Positions 28,901 to 37,461 are shown, counted from the stretch's first letter. The stretch: 64,000 nt of DNA from Clostridium pasteurianum DSM 525 = ATCC 6013 (GCF_000807255.1 NZ_CP009268.1:3130384-3194383); one strand, 5' to 3'. Notes: generated from the sequence alone by a model not told the origin. Translations and numbers: made by a program.

Positions 28901-31825
28901 AAAAGACATAGGCAATGCTTCACCACTGTAAATAAGCCATCTCAAATCATTAAATTCATAATTGTCATACTCTATAGCATGAATAAACTCACCGAACAAA
29001 GATGGCACAAAATGCATGACATTAATTCTGTTTTCCATGATCCATTCAGCTAATCTCCATGGATTCTTTACAATATCCTTTCTTACAGGGCATACAGTAC
29101 CACCATACATCAAGGGCCAGAACAATTCCCAAACAGATATGTCAAAACAGCAAGAGGTTTTCTGAGCAACTTTTTCTCCAACCTTCAAATTAAACATCTT
29201 TTGATGCCAAAGAAGCCTATTCATATAACCTTCATGGCTCAGCATAACGCCTTTAGGATTTCCAGTGGAACCTGATGTATAGATAATAAGCATTAAATCC
29301 TCAGGATTATTTATATATTCAGGAACTTTTTCTGAAGCCTCTTCCCATATATATTTTTCTATCTGTACAAAACTTACCTTATCCTTTATAATTTCACCTT
29401 CATCTAAAAACACAATTCCCTGAACACTGTTATTATCTTTGAGTACACTTGTAAGCTCTTCTTTTAGCTCCTGTTCTGTAAGAAGTATCTGTATTTTTGC
29501 ATGGTTAAGTATATACTTAATGCGCTCTGAAGGGTAAGCCGCATCTATAGGTACATAAGCCGCTCCTGACTTAAGTATTCCAAGCATACCTATTAGCATA
29601 TTAGGTCCAGGTAAAACCATAATCCCAACCAGAGCTCCCTTTGTAATTCCCTGTGTTCTCAAATAATTGGCAATTTTATTAGATAGTATGTCCAATTCTC
29701 CATAGGTAACTGACTGTTCCTCATAACTTATAGCAATAGTATTGGGGGTTGCTTTACACTGCTTTGCTATTTTCATATAAGGTATATTAACGCTTTCTTC
29801 TATATTATCATTTGATTTTGAACTCTTATAAGAGACAATATTTTGCTGAAAGTTCATATCTTTATGTATATTTAAAATTATTTCTCTCAAACTTCTGCAT
29901 TCAAACAGAGAATTTCTATCTGTACCTCTATAATTCTTGATTAATCTTGTAATAATACGTATACGCTGTAATGAATCCATTCCCAATTCTGCTTCCAAAT
30001 CCCTATCCATATCACTGCTAGAAATTTTTGAAGAACACACCTCATTAAATACATTACAAACTTCATCAATTATATTAGATTTATAACTTGTCATATTATT
30101 AACATTTTTTATTTCCTTAACTTCATAAAATGCTATAATTTCAATATTATTTATAAAATTATTTATGAATTTATCTATATCTTCCCTGTTAAATAAACAG
30201 CTGTCATAATTGGAAGATATGAAAAGTCTTCCTTGAAATATCTCTATAAGATTGTCAATAGCCCCTGCATTGGTAGAGGTATATGATTCATAATCATATA
30301 CTTCTATATTCCCATACTTGCTTTCTATCTTTGTATTTCCCACAAAGGATAAATATAAATTAGATTTTAGACTTCCTCTTATAAAGCCCGCAATAATAGA
30401 TGACATTTCTCCTTGCCTTAGCATTTCTTTGTTTTTTATTTCCTCTGCTGCTTCACAGGTCTGTGCTCTGTCAAATCCAGCTGACAATGCGTTCTTTATT
30501 TCCAAATCTACGTTTTTTACAAATCTTTCTATGGAGTGCCCATCTATGTCCAAAGCATCAAAACTTAAGGCTAAATTCTGGGCAAAACATCCAATCATTT
30601 CTGATGCGTCAACACTAGGATATACTTTTCCCCCTGTAGGTAAATTTAGTATTATATTTCTATCTTCTTTTGAATGTTCTTTGATTGTTTTTAAATAGGC
30701 ACTGACAATTAGTGTGAATAAGGATACTCTCCATTTTTTTATAGCTGCAAAAATTCTGTTCATAGTTTTATTGTCAATACTGTATTTTATACTTTTTACT
30801 TTAGCAAAATTATTATCTGCTTTTCTACTACCATTGGGATTAAAAAAATATTTGCTTTTACCCTGATTTTTCAAATATTTGTGAAATTGATTTATTTCCT
30901 TATTATCTTTCCAAAAATTGATTTTTTCAGTTATTTCATTATAGTATGAGGAGGATATTTCTTTTTCAAAATGAAATTCTATTCCCAGCACCTTGCCTCT
31001 ATATATTTCAAGAAGTTCCCTTATTATTTGCTGATTTCCAAGCCCATCAGAAATGAGATGGCTGTTAGAGAATATTATTTCATACTCAAAATTCTTAATT
31101 TGAATAACTTTAATATTATGAAGAGGCCATTTAAAAATATTGATTCTTTCATTTATTATTTCTTCAAATTTACTACCCATATATTGTTCTTGTTCACATT
31201 GATTAAAATTTCTTATATCATGAACAGAAATTTCTGGTGGTACAATATAATCTGACAGTAAAAACTTATATTCCTTAAAGGACTTTGCCTCTGGTGCCGC
31301 CTTAAAGTATGCCTGCAGTATACTATGTTTATTTATAAGTTCTCTCCAGCTTTCCCACAAATAATTTATATTAAGATTCCCCTTTAACCTTACACCATTA
31401 CATATTGTTATAGTTCCTACTGCAAAATAAGATGCTAAAAAAGGATATTGTGCATTTAATATTTCAAGACTTTTTCCATCTCCTTTGTGTCCTCTTTGCA
31501 AATATTCCTGTTTCTCTATTATTTCCTTAACTTCTCTGCTGATATTTTCTCCAGTAGAATTCCATATTTCAAAAACTTCTATTATATCTCCTATAGTGTC
31601 TAAAATCATTAAAGAATTTACAGGATTTTTTTTCATGAAATCCTCAACTTGATTTTCAGGTATTAATTTCATAAGTTCATTCATTAGAGTTACCATTTTT
31701 ATTGAATCAAAGCCCAAATCACCTTCAAGATACATATCTTTTTCCAGATCCTTTGGATTATGTCCTGTAATATTTGAAATTATATGTAGAATATCCTGTG
31801 CAGTTTTACTCAATTGACCATTCAT
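25952..31825 (-). CDS. NRPS with atypical order ACP-C-PCP-A-C-SDR
   Basis: A 1957-aa synthetase. Domains: ACP (LGFDSIKM, Ser41); C1 (SHLISDG, catalytic His256, first His of HHxxxDG replaced by Ser); carrier domain (LGMDSLQR, Ser618); adenylation (about 660-1200; YTSGSTGNPKGVMLSH, FDISVWELF, YGPTEASID, GELWIGGIQLAKGYL, YRTGDL, NGKTDRKAL); C2 (LPLAPAQKWLM, HHLISDI with His1389, terminal Gly replaced by Ile); C-terminal SDR (about 1700-1957; TGGGTGIG, NNAG, Tyr1858 and Lys1862 in YAASK). Residues at the specificity positions read D-I-W-H-I-S-L-I-D, close to the serine code of EntF. No carrier follows the A domain and there is no TE. Start chosen at the ATG at 31825, 8 bases after AGAGGTGA. It accepts the chain from the PKS and joins it to serine; release by C2 and reduction by the SDR are inferred. 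Confidence 0.92.
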   Translation of the reverse strand: MNGQLSKTAQDILHIISNITGHNPKDLEKDMYLEGDLGFDSIKMVTLMNELMKLIPENQVEDFMKKNPVNSLMILDTIGDIIEVFEIWNSTGENISREVKEIIEKQEYLQRGHKGDGKSLEILNAQYPFLASYFAVGTITICNGVRLKGNLNINYLWESWRELINKHSILQAYFKAAPEAKSFKEYKFLLSDYIVPPEISVHDIRNFNQCEQEQYMGSKFEEIINERINIFKWPLHNIKVIQIKNFEYEIIFSNSHLISDGLGNQQIIRELLEIYRGKVLGIEFHFEKEISSSYYNEITEKINFWKDNKEINQFHKYLKNQGKSKYFFNPNGSRKADNNFAKVKSIKYSIDNKTMNRIFAAIKKWRVSLFTLIVSAYLKTIKEHSKEDRNIILNLPTGGKVYPSVDASEMIGCFAQNLALSFDALDIDGHSIERFVKNVDLEIKNALSAGFDRAQTCEAAEEIKNKEMLRQGEMSSIIAGFIRGSLKSNLYLSFVGNTKIESKYGNIEVYDYESYTSTNAGAIDNLIEIFQGRLFISSNYDSCLFNREDIDKFINNFINNIEIIAFYEVKEIKNVNNMTSYKSNIIDEVCNVFNEVCSSKISSSDMDRDLEAELGMDSLQRIRIITRLIKNYRGTDRNSLFECRSLREIILNIHKDMNFQQNIVSYKSSKSNDNIEESVNIPYMKIAKQCKATPNTIAISYEEQSVTYGELDILSNKIANYLRTQGITKGALVGIMVLPGPNMLIGMLGILKSGAAYVPIDAAYPSERIKYILNHAKIQILLTEQELKEELTSVLKDNNSVQGIVFLDEGEIIKDKVSFVQIEKYIWEEASEKVPEYINNPEDLMLIIYTSGSTGNPKGVMLSHEGYMNRLLWHQKMFNLKVGEKVAQKTSCCFDISVWELFWPLMYGGTVCPVRKDIVKNPWRLAEWIMENRINVMHFVPSLFGEFIHAIEYDNYEFNDLRWLIYSGEALPMSFMQKWIDKYGMRIGLANLYGPTEASIDVTCHLIEKRPGADGETSIPIGKSVDNVYILNLDENMRELPQGEIGELWIGGIQLAKGYLNNPEKTSEFFKPNPFKYIPGEYLYRTGDLTSKNTKGEYEYHGRIDSQVKIRGFRVELGEIEAIIHSHPGVKEGAVIAADYGNGNKKLIGFIVGNKVEDIDIKSFVGSKLPKHMVPHEIRIIDNLPKTPNGKTDRKALINLCNSYSNPYISFSNEDRISSDISINEMEYRNESEKNNERFKYNELNVESTITRTDAGKILPLAPAQKWLMEYFEYPYQWAGFTRFTFNQPLDFKDFNRALTILTKKHEILRCELVRQKNKWVQKILSEDLTAEADFYDGSKLSKNHRDKNIEGMIVKTVEKLKVDKWPLWKVIVVKISEISYDISVIGHHLISDIITNGILFQDIWRIYASIISGKSLLKKEESRKSYIDFVEAMDIEKRTNGERFIGYWKNKFSTEDCQFNIPFDCNKGPNDESSSVTEKFNLGKELSSILLGKAKKYFNANVYSILLAPLYRVLSKTYNSSNVIISHRVNGRDFSNDYFFETAGDFAVNFPLGVKVEERDEIKTLVEKIKNQFDEVPLKGVSYDLISENLPFYMYPDFKLTPIRANYLGNRKIPVFKSIEFARENMDRRFSLPHQKRTALLEIFFSIVDGNLVVELEYSDNLFNALTIKKLGNRYISDLEIMLSEVSLDFEKNVGEFIKNNTKGQLSNKVAVITGGGTGIGRAIALNMAKEEAAVIITGRTGSKLQQVVKEIRSFGGEAYAVEANITNLQEIKSMINSLIDRFGKIDILVNNAGITKMSSLVDTDPEEWREIINTNLFGTYNLCYAVTPFMIKERGGKIINIGSDSSLIGYPLMTAYAASKHGVLGLTKALSEELKLYNIQVNAVCPALVDTGMIPSALKSKAIAPEKVAGVVMFLASENADCINGENIQVYGKQDMHWFGSQQMSMLQGILDYRK

Positions 31826-31906
31826 TATATTAATCACCTCTCAAATTTTAAATATACTCTGTATTATCTGTCACTAGCCCTGTACAGGCTACTCTATGCT
31901 GAACTT

Positions 31907-32614
31907 TCAATTTATTGATTGCAGTAAAGTTGAATTTATAATGGATGCTATTCTTTCCATGTTATCCTCTATATAAAAATGTCCTCCTTTAAAAGAATAT
32001 ATATGACATGATCTAGAAGTATGTTTTTTCCAAAGGGCAATGTGATTTATATTTATGTTATCCTTATCTCCATTTAAAATGCTGATATTACAATTAAGTT
32101 TTAGCTTTTCATTTTTATAAGTATATGTTTCACAGATTTTAAAGTCCTGTCTTAAAACTTTAAGAAAAGCTCTGCACATATATTCATTTCTTAATACTTC
32201 CCTGGGCGTTCCAGAAAACTCTAATGATTTATTTTTTAGTTTCTCATCTGATAATTTGTGAATAGAATTATTTTCATATAAAACGTCAGGAGCCTTCCTT
32301 CCAGAAAAAAATATATGCTCAGGTGTTCTGCCTTTTAATTTTATAATATAACGAGTTAGTTCATAAGCTATTAAGCTTCCCATACTGTGTCCCAAGAATG
32401 CATATTCTTGATTTAAGTCTTCTTTTATAATATTGTATATATCCTCTACAGCTTCACTAATATCTTTATAGCACCCTTCATTAAATCTCCTTCCCCTTCC
32501 AGCCAATTCTACAGGACAAACTTCAATAGCTGGATCTATATAATTCTGCCATTTTGAATAGGCTGCAGCTGATCCCCCTGCATGGGGTATACAAAACAAC
32601 TTTATTTTACTCAT
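31907..32614 (-). CDS. Type II thioesterase (GrsT/RifR-like)
   Basis: A 235-aa alpha/beta hydrolase that typically removes stalled or wrong acyl groups from carrier domains. The N-terminus IKLFCIPHAGGSAAAYSKW, nucleophile Ser77 in GHSMGS, acid in ILNGDKDNI and His in GGHFYIEDN complete the catalytic triad; ELAGRGRR is also characteristic. It is the first gene of the cluster, 81 bp ahead of the NRPS. Since neither megasynthase has an integrated TE, this enzyme may also take part in release. TAAGGTGATTAT precedes the ATG. Confidence 0.92.
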   Translation of the reverse strand: MSKIKLFCIPHAGGSAAAYSKWQNYIDPAIEVCPVELAGRGRRFNEGCYKDISEAVEDIYNIIKEDLNQEYAFLGHSMGSLIAYELTRYIIKLKGRTPEHIFFSGRKAPDVLYENNSIHKLSDEKLKNKSLEFSGTPREVLRNEYMCRAFLKVLRQDFKICETYTYKNEKLKLNCNISILNGDKDNININHIALWKKHTSRSCHIYSFKGGHFYIEDNMERIASIINSTLLQSIN

Positions 32615-32657
32615 ATAATCACCTTACTAAATATAAAAAATGGCCGCTTAATATTCT

Positions 32658-32691
32658 CTACTATACTTTCAGCAAAATCACTGTATAGTAG
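32658..32691. promoter_or_regulatory. Inverted repeat upstream of the PKS-NRPS operon
   Basis: CTACTATAC (32658-32666) and GTATAGTAG (32683-32691) form a perfect 9-bp inverted repeat with a 16-nt centre, 44 bp before the first gene of the cluster. It fits a dimeric regulator site or a leader hairpin. The rest of the 520-bp spacer to the UspA gene (32615-33134) is A/T-rich with no gene or known riboswitch that I can see. Confidence 0.4.
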
Positions 32692-33134
32692 CATTAATAT
32701 ATATTTTAGTAAAACCATAATTTATATTAAAATATTTACTATTTATTAAGATTATATATAATTATTTACATACACTCTATCCATTTACTTTTAATTAATG
32801 TTATTTATTGTTATAATTGTGTAATTTTATTTTTAACATTAGTAAAATATCAACACATAATAATACTAGTAAATTTATGAAAAATCTCATCATGTTCTAA
32901 ATGTTACTTAAATTCTTGATTTATACCCTATAAGGTATATAATTATATTAAGGGATAATATTTAACCTTTTTAATTCTTTATATACAAGCCTTAAAAAGT
33001 AAAATTAATAATTATTCTAAAATATAGCCACTGGGCATATTACATAGTAAAGTAATTTACTTTACTCTAAAAAATTATTTGATTCTATTGTGTATCTTAA
33101 TTAGAATCAAGTATTAAAAAAGGAAGTGTGTTAT

Positions 33135-33557
33135 ATGGCTGAAAATAAGAAAAAAATTCTAATTCCACTAGATGGTACTGAGAGAAGCCTGCATTCTATT
33201 GATTATGTAAAAGAACTTTTTAGAAAAGAAGATGTTACTATAACTCTTTTAAATGTTCTAGAAATAGTTATTATAAATGACATGATGTTGTCAGATACTG
33301 TAGTAACTAATACCCAACAAGAGAGTAAAGCAACTCTTGAGAAGGCTAAAGCCCGTCTTCAAGGCTATGATGTTAAAACTACCAGTACTTTTGGATATGC
33401 CGCAGATGAAATACTCAGAAAAGCAAGAGAAGAAAAATTTGATATAATAGTTATGACTAAATCTTCTAAAAAGGGATTAGCCAGATTAATAGGTTCTGTA
33501 ACTAGAAAGGTTCTTCAAGAAATTACTCATTCCCTTCTTGTTGTAGTTCCGGAATAA
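33135..33557 (+). CDS. Universal stress protein, UspA family
   Basis: A 140-aa cytoplasmic protein of the Usp fold. It begins KKKILIPLDGTERSLHSIDY, with the conserved Asp, and ends KKGLARLIGSVTRKVLQEITHSLLVVVPE, which corresponds to the nucleotide-binding G-x9-G(S/T) segment, so ATP binding is possible. The ATG at 33135 is 8 bases after AAGGAAG; an in-frame GTG at 33126 overlaps that site. It is monocistronic and followed by a strong terminator. It is divergent from the PKS-NRPS operon but not obviously related to it. Confidence 0.88.
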   Translation: MAENKKKILIPLDGTERSLHSIDYVKELFRKEDVTITLLNVLEIVIINDMMLSDTVVTNTQQESKATLEKAKARLQGYDVKTTSTFGYAADEILRKAREEKFDIIVMTKSSKKGLARLIGSVTRKVLQEITHSLLVVVPE

Positions 33558-33577
33558 AAGAAAATATTATAGAAATA

Positions 33578-33622
33578 AAAAAACTGTCTATAATGCAATT
33601 TATATATTATAGACAGTTTTTT
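33578..33622. terminator. Intrinsic terminator after UspA gene
   Basis: AAAAAACTGTCTATAAT (33578-33594) pairs with ATTATAGACAGTTTTTT (33606-33622). The T-run on the plus strand and the A-run on the other side allow use in both directions, ending both the UspA and the convergent ilvBN transcripts. Confidence 0.85.
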
Positions 33623-33661
33623 ATTTATTGTATTGATTTATCACAAAATTAACCAAATCCA

Positions 33662-33937
33662 TTAATGCAGTGTGTTAAATACTGGGCACTCTTCCTCTGT
33701 ATGAAGAGAAACTCTTATAACATCATATAATTTTTCAAGCTGCTTCAAAATTTGTTCTGTACGATCATCATTTTTAACAAGAAGATACATTCGGCTGGTA
33801 TTACCCTCATCTATCCTTAAACATAATATTCCTTCAAGGTTAAAAGCTCTTCTGGAAAAAAGCCCTACTATATGTGACATAACTCCCGGATGATTATTTA
33901 CTATAAGTTCAATTACGTAATTCTCATTATACTTCAT
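33662..33937 (-). CDS. ilvN: Acetolactate synthase, small regulatory subunit
   Basis: A 91-aa ACT-domain protein (YVIELIVNNHPGVMSHIVGLFSRRAFNLEGI) that activates the catalytic subunit and usually mediates valine feedback inhibition. It is short, comparable to E. coli IlvN (~96 aa) rather than the ~160-aa IlvH type, so it consists essentially of a single ACT domain. It begins three bases after the ilvB stop, giving tight translational coupling, and lies under the upstream T-box. Confidence 0.9.
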   Translation of the reverse strand: MKYNENYVIELIVNNHPGVMSHIVGLFSRRAFNLEGILCLRIDEGNTSRMYLLVKNDDRTEQILKQLEKLYDVIRVSLHTEEECPVFNTLH

Positions 33938-33940
33938 AAT

Positions 33941-35614
33941 CTATTCACCACCTACCATTTCTGAGATACCTCCCCCTGGTGGTATCATTGGAAATACATT
34001 TTCAAAATTATCTATAGGTATGTTAACTAAAACTGGACCATCTTCAGCAAATATGTCCTTAAGAATTTCCATCAAATTTTCATCATCATTTTTAATATTA
34101 TATCCCTTTATGCCAAATCCTTCACTTATTTTTGCAAAATCTGGTCTTGTGATAAACTTTGATGCCATATAATGTTCATTATAGAATAACTGCTGTTGCT
34201 GTCTTACAAGACCCAAATGACCATTATTAAGTATTATTATTTTTATGTTTAAATTCAAATCTGCTAAAGTAGCCAGTTCTTGAATATTCATTAAAAAAGA
34301 TCCGTCTCCCGAAAAACAGACTACCTGTTTATCAGGATTTGCAATAGCAGCCCCTATAGCTGTAGGAAGCCCAAATCCCATAGTTCCAAGACCGCCAGAG
34401 GTTAAAAAGGTTCTAGGTGCAGTTATTGGATAAGCTTGAGCAGTCCACATTTGATGCTGACCTACATCCGTTGTAATAATAGTATCCTTTTCAACTAATC
34501 CACTTATATTTTTAATTATATTTATTGGATGAAAATATTTATCTTTACTAGGAAAAACCATAGGCTTTTCTCTTTTTAAATCTTCAATATAACCAAGCCA
34601 ATCTTTTCTTTCATTTTTTTCAATTAAAGTAATAATTTTATTTAATACCGATTGTACATCTCCACAAATTGAAAGATGTGATTTCTTAATTTTATCAATT
34701 TCCGCATCATCTATATCCACATGAATTATTTCAGCATCAGGACAAAATTTATTTACATTTCCTATGGCCCTGTCATCAAATCTTACTCCAAAGGCTAAAA
34801 GTAAATCTGCCTTGTTTAACAGCAAATTAGTATATCTGGCTCCATGCATCCCTAGCATCCCCAAAAAAAGGGGATTATCTATAGGAAAATTTCCAAGTCC
34901 CATCAGTGTTGAAGTAACTGGTATATTATTTTTCTCTGCAAACTTATGCAGGTCTTTTCCACAATCTGAATTAGTTATTCCTCCGCCTACATATAGAATA
35001 GGTCTTTCAGCTTCATTTATCATTTTTGCCGCTTTTTTTATTAAAGACTCATCTATATCAAAATCACATTTTTCAGAAAATCTTTCTATATCAGGCCATT
35101 CATCAAATTCAAATTCAGTATTTTGTATGTCCTTTGGTATATCAACAAGCACAGGACCTTGGCGTCCACTTTCAGCTATTCTGAAAGCTTCAGGTATAAC
35201 ATGAAACAATTGTTCTACAGATCTCACTAAAAAATTATGCTTTGTTATAGGTATTGTTAATCCATAAATGTCTACTTCCTGAAAAGAATCAGTTCCCATG
35301 TAAGAATAAGGTACTTGGCCAGTTATAGCAATAATAGGAACAGAATCCAGTTTGGCATCAGCAATAGCTGTTAACAAATTTGTAGCTCCTGGACCTGATG
35401 TTGCAAAACATACTGCTGCCTTTCCAGTAGAACGTGCTATACCCTGAGCTATAAACGCAGCTCCTTGTTCATGCCTTGCTAAAACATGTTTAATATCACT
35501 TTTAAATAGAGAATCATATAGTGGAAGATTGGTCCCCCCTGGAATTCCTGCTATTACATCAATTCCACACTTCTCTAATAATTTTATGGTTATATCCGCC
35601 CCAGTTAACTTCAT
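33941..35614 (-). CDS. ilvB: Acetolactate synthase, large catalytic subunit
   Basis: A 557-aa thiamine-diphosphate enzyme that condenses two pyruvates (or pyruvate and 2-oxobutyrate) in the first common step of valine, leucine and isoleucine synthesis. Visible: catalytic Glu in ARHEQGAAF, GKAAVCFATSGPGATNL, FAD-region RFDDRAIGNVNKF, and the ThDP/Mg motif GDGSFLMNIQEL...ILNNGHLG. The ATG at 35614 follows GGAGG; the frame is open 39 codons upstream, but that stretch is the T-box RNA and is not protein. No ilvC, ilvD or leu genes follow. Confidence 0.95.
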   Translation of the reverse strand: MKLTGADITIKLLEKCGIDVIAGIPGGTNLPLYDSLFKSDIKHVLARHEQGAAFIAQGIARSTGKAAVCFATSGPGATNLLTAIADAKLDSVPIIAITGQVPYSYMGTDSFQEVDIYGLTIPITKHNFLVRSVEQLFHVIPEAFRIAESGRQGPVLVDIPKDIQNTEFEFDEWPDIERFSEKCDFDIDESLIKKAAKMINEAERPILYVGGGITNSDCGKDLHKFAEKNNIPVTSTLMGLGNFPIDNPLFLGMLGMHGARYTNLLLNKADLLLAFGVRFDDRAIGNVNKFCPDAEIIHVDIDDAEIDKIKKSHLSICGDVQSVLNKIITLIEKNERKDWLGYIEDLKREKPMVFPSKDKYFHPINIIKNISGLVEKDTIITTDVGQHQMWTAQAYPITAPRTFLTSGGLGTMGFGLPTAIGAAIANPDKQVVCFSGDGSFLMNIQELATLADLNLNIKIIILNNGHLGLVRQQQQLFYNEHYMASKFITRPDFAKISEGFGIKGYNIKNDDENLMEILKDIFAEDGPVLVNIPIDNFENVFPMIPPGGGISEMVGGE

Positions 35615-35650
35615 AATAAATATACCTCCATAAATAAGAATAAATTCAAA

Positions 35651-35925
35651 TATAAAAAACTCCGTCCAACTAAGGACGAAGTTAATAATCTCCGCGGTAC
35701 CACCTTTTTTCGTACATCCGTACACACTCAAAAAAGTATATTACATACTTTTCCCTTTTTAACGATAGGGCTTTCGTCAAATTCTACTCTCTTTAGATTT
35801 CTATTTGATGCTCCAGGGCTACCTTCTATATATCCTATCATGGGAAACTTTCACCTAAATTCCCTCTCTTTAATGTAAGAATAATATATACTCTTCCCCT
35901 TCAATGCTTTTAAGTATATTTTGTA
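35651..35925 (-). ncRNA. T-box leader controlling ilvBN
   Basis: On the minus strand the leader ends with the T-box core GGTGGTACCGCGG (35704-35692), followed by an intrinsic terminator with arms around CGTCCTTAG/TTGGACG and a run of T (35682-35651). Upstream are AGAGAGGGAA, a GGTGAAAG loop (GNTG motif) and a closing TTTCCC, as in Stem I. The best specifier candidate is ATC (35809-35807, isoleucine) in GGAGCATCAAATAG, which fits the regulated enzyme. Uncharged tRNA binding would allow read-through. Type and position are firm; the specifier is inferred. The further stretch to 36096 holds nothing else I can support. Confidence 0.88.
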
Positions 35926-36096
35926 TTGTTACAAATTTTATTACTTAATTTTAATAATGTCAAGTACTTTTCATTAAAGTTAAAATTAATAGTATGTTAT
36001 TTTCATAATAAATACAATAAAATTTTTATATAAATATTATATAGATGATACTATATTAAAAAAAATTTATATAATTCTTAAATTATAATGAAATTG

Positions 36097-37461
36097 TTAA
36101 ATTTCATTCATAGCTAACTTTCCTTCTATCCAGTCTATAAACTGTCTTGCAGTTCTAGCTGAACGTCCATTATACCAAATTTCCCATTTTAAAGCTTCAC
36201 TATGCAGCAATTCTTTATCAATTTTAAGCTTTCTCTTTTCAGCTATTCCATCAACAATATTAAGATATTCATTTTTAGTTGGAGATGAGAACACAATATT
36301 TATACCAAATCTATCTGCAAGAGAAAGCTTTTCCTGTACACTGTCACTAGCATGAACTTCTGAAGAAGATGCCTGTATTCCTGGTCTTTCATCAAAATAT
36401 TCTTTTACAAGATGTCGTCTATTAGAAGTTGCATATATTATCATGTTTGACGATTTATTTTCAAGTCCGCCTTCCAGCATAGCTTTAAGTGCAGTATAGC
36501 TTTGCTCATCATCTGCAAATACCAAATCATCTACAAATATGATAAATTTTTGAGGTCTATCCTTTAAATCCCTTATTATATAAGGAAAATCTGTAAGATA
36601 GGCTTTAGGCACTTCAATCATACGCAATCCTTCTGTATAGTATTTGTTTAATACAGCTTTCACTGTAGAAGACTTTCCAGTCCCCCTATCTCCATGAAGC
36701 AATGCATTGTTAGCAGAAAATCCCTTTAAAAACTGTTCCGTATTTTCGAGTACAAGAGAACGTTCCTTCTCATATCCAATAAGATCAGAAAGAGAAATAG
36801 GATCTGGATGTTCAATTCCCTTACAATAGCCAATATTATTTTCTCTTTCCCAAACAAAGGCCCTATACATTGCAAAAATGCCACAGCCATAATTTTCATG
36901 GAATTTTCTAAGTTCTACTATACACTCTTTCCATTTACTGCTTGAATAAAATACGTTCTTTATTTTTTTTACATGTTCAGGAGAATTATCTAAGGAAGTA
37001 TCCCCCTCAACCTTCCACTCTGGAAGTCTTTCTACTATGTATTTAAAATCACTATTTTCAAAACATCTTATAATTTCATTCTTGATGCTACAGGGATTTA
37101 ATCTGGCAATAAGCTGAAGATTTGCCAAATCATTTGCAGCTGCTCTTTCCATTAAATTTTCATCTTTTTCTGCAATTTTAATTTGTGCTTTCAATGAAAA
37201 AGAATTTTCATCAAAAATAATTTTATCAACTACATATTCCTCTAAAGAGTTTGCACCATTTTTTGCTAAATAAAAAAAGAAATTACTGTACAAATTAGTG
37301 AAACAGGATAATTCACCTTTACCCATATTTATATAATCAAGAAGTAATCTTAAGCTGCTTATAACATCATCATCTAATAATTTCCTGTAAATACAAATAG
37401 AATCCAGTGCCAATTTTGCACTTTTCATTTCGAAATCTACTGAAAAAGTTGTGTTTTCCAT
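36097..37461 (-). CDS. DUF815 AAA+ ATPase
   Basis: A 454-aa predicted ATPase. The N-terminal ~220 residues are helical and of unknown role. The C-terminal AAA+ domain has Walker A HGDRGTGKSSTVKA, Walker B KFIIFVDDLVF, sensor-like IIYATSNRRHLV and an arginine-rich segment near NGRSARTARQFIDWIEG. These are the marks of the DUF815 family, which is widespread but uncharacterised. The start at 37461 follows AGGAGG 7 bases upstream. It is flanked by its own spacing on both sides and appears monocistronic. Confidence 0.9.
   Translation of the reverse strand: MENTTFSVDFEMKSAKLALDSICIYRKLLDDDVISSLRLLLDYINMGKGELSCFTNLYSNFFFYLAKNGANSLEEYVVDKIIFDENSFSLKAQIKIAEKDENLMERAAANDLANLQLIARLNPCSIKNEIIRCFENSDFKYIVERLPEWKVEGDTSLDNSPEHVKKIKNVFYSSSKWKECIVELRKFHENYGCGIFAMYRAFVWERENNIGYCKGIEHPDPISLSDLIGYEKERSLVLENTEQFLKGFSANNALLHGDRGTGKSSTVKAVLNKYYTEGLRMIEVPKAYLTDFPYIIRDLKDRPQKFIIFVDDLVFADDEQSYTALKAMLEGGLENKSSNMIIYATSNRRHLVKEYFDERPGIQASSSEVHASDSVQEKLSLADRFGINIVFSSPTKNEYLNIVDGIAEKRKLKIDKELLHSEALKWEIWYNGRSARTARQFIDWIEGKLAMNEI

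Noticed and set aside
35615-35731. 39-codon upstream extension of ilvB
   Set aside because: It lies within the T-box terminator/antiterminator RNA and lacks a ribosome site; the ATG at 35614 has GGAGG and matches the family N-terminus.
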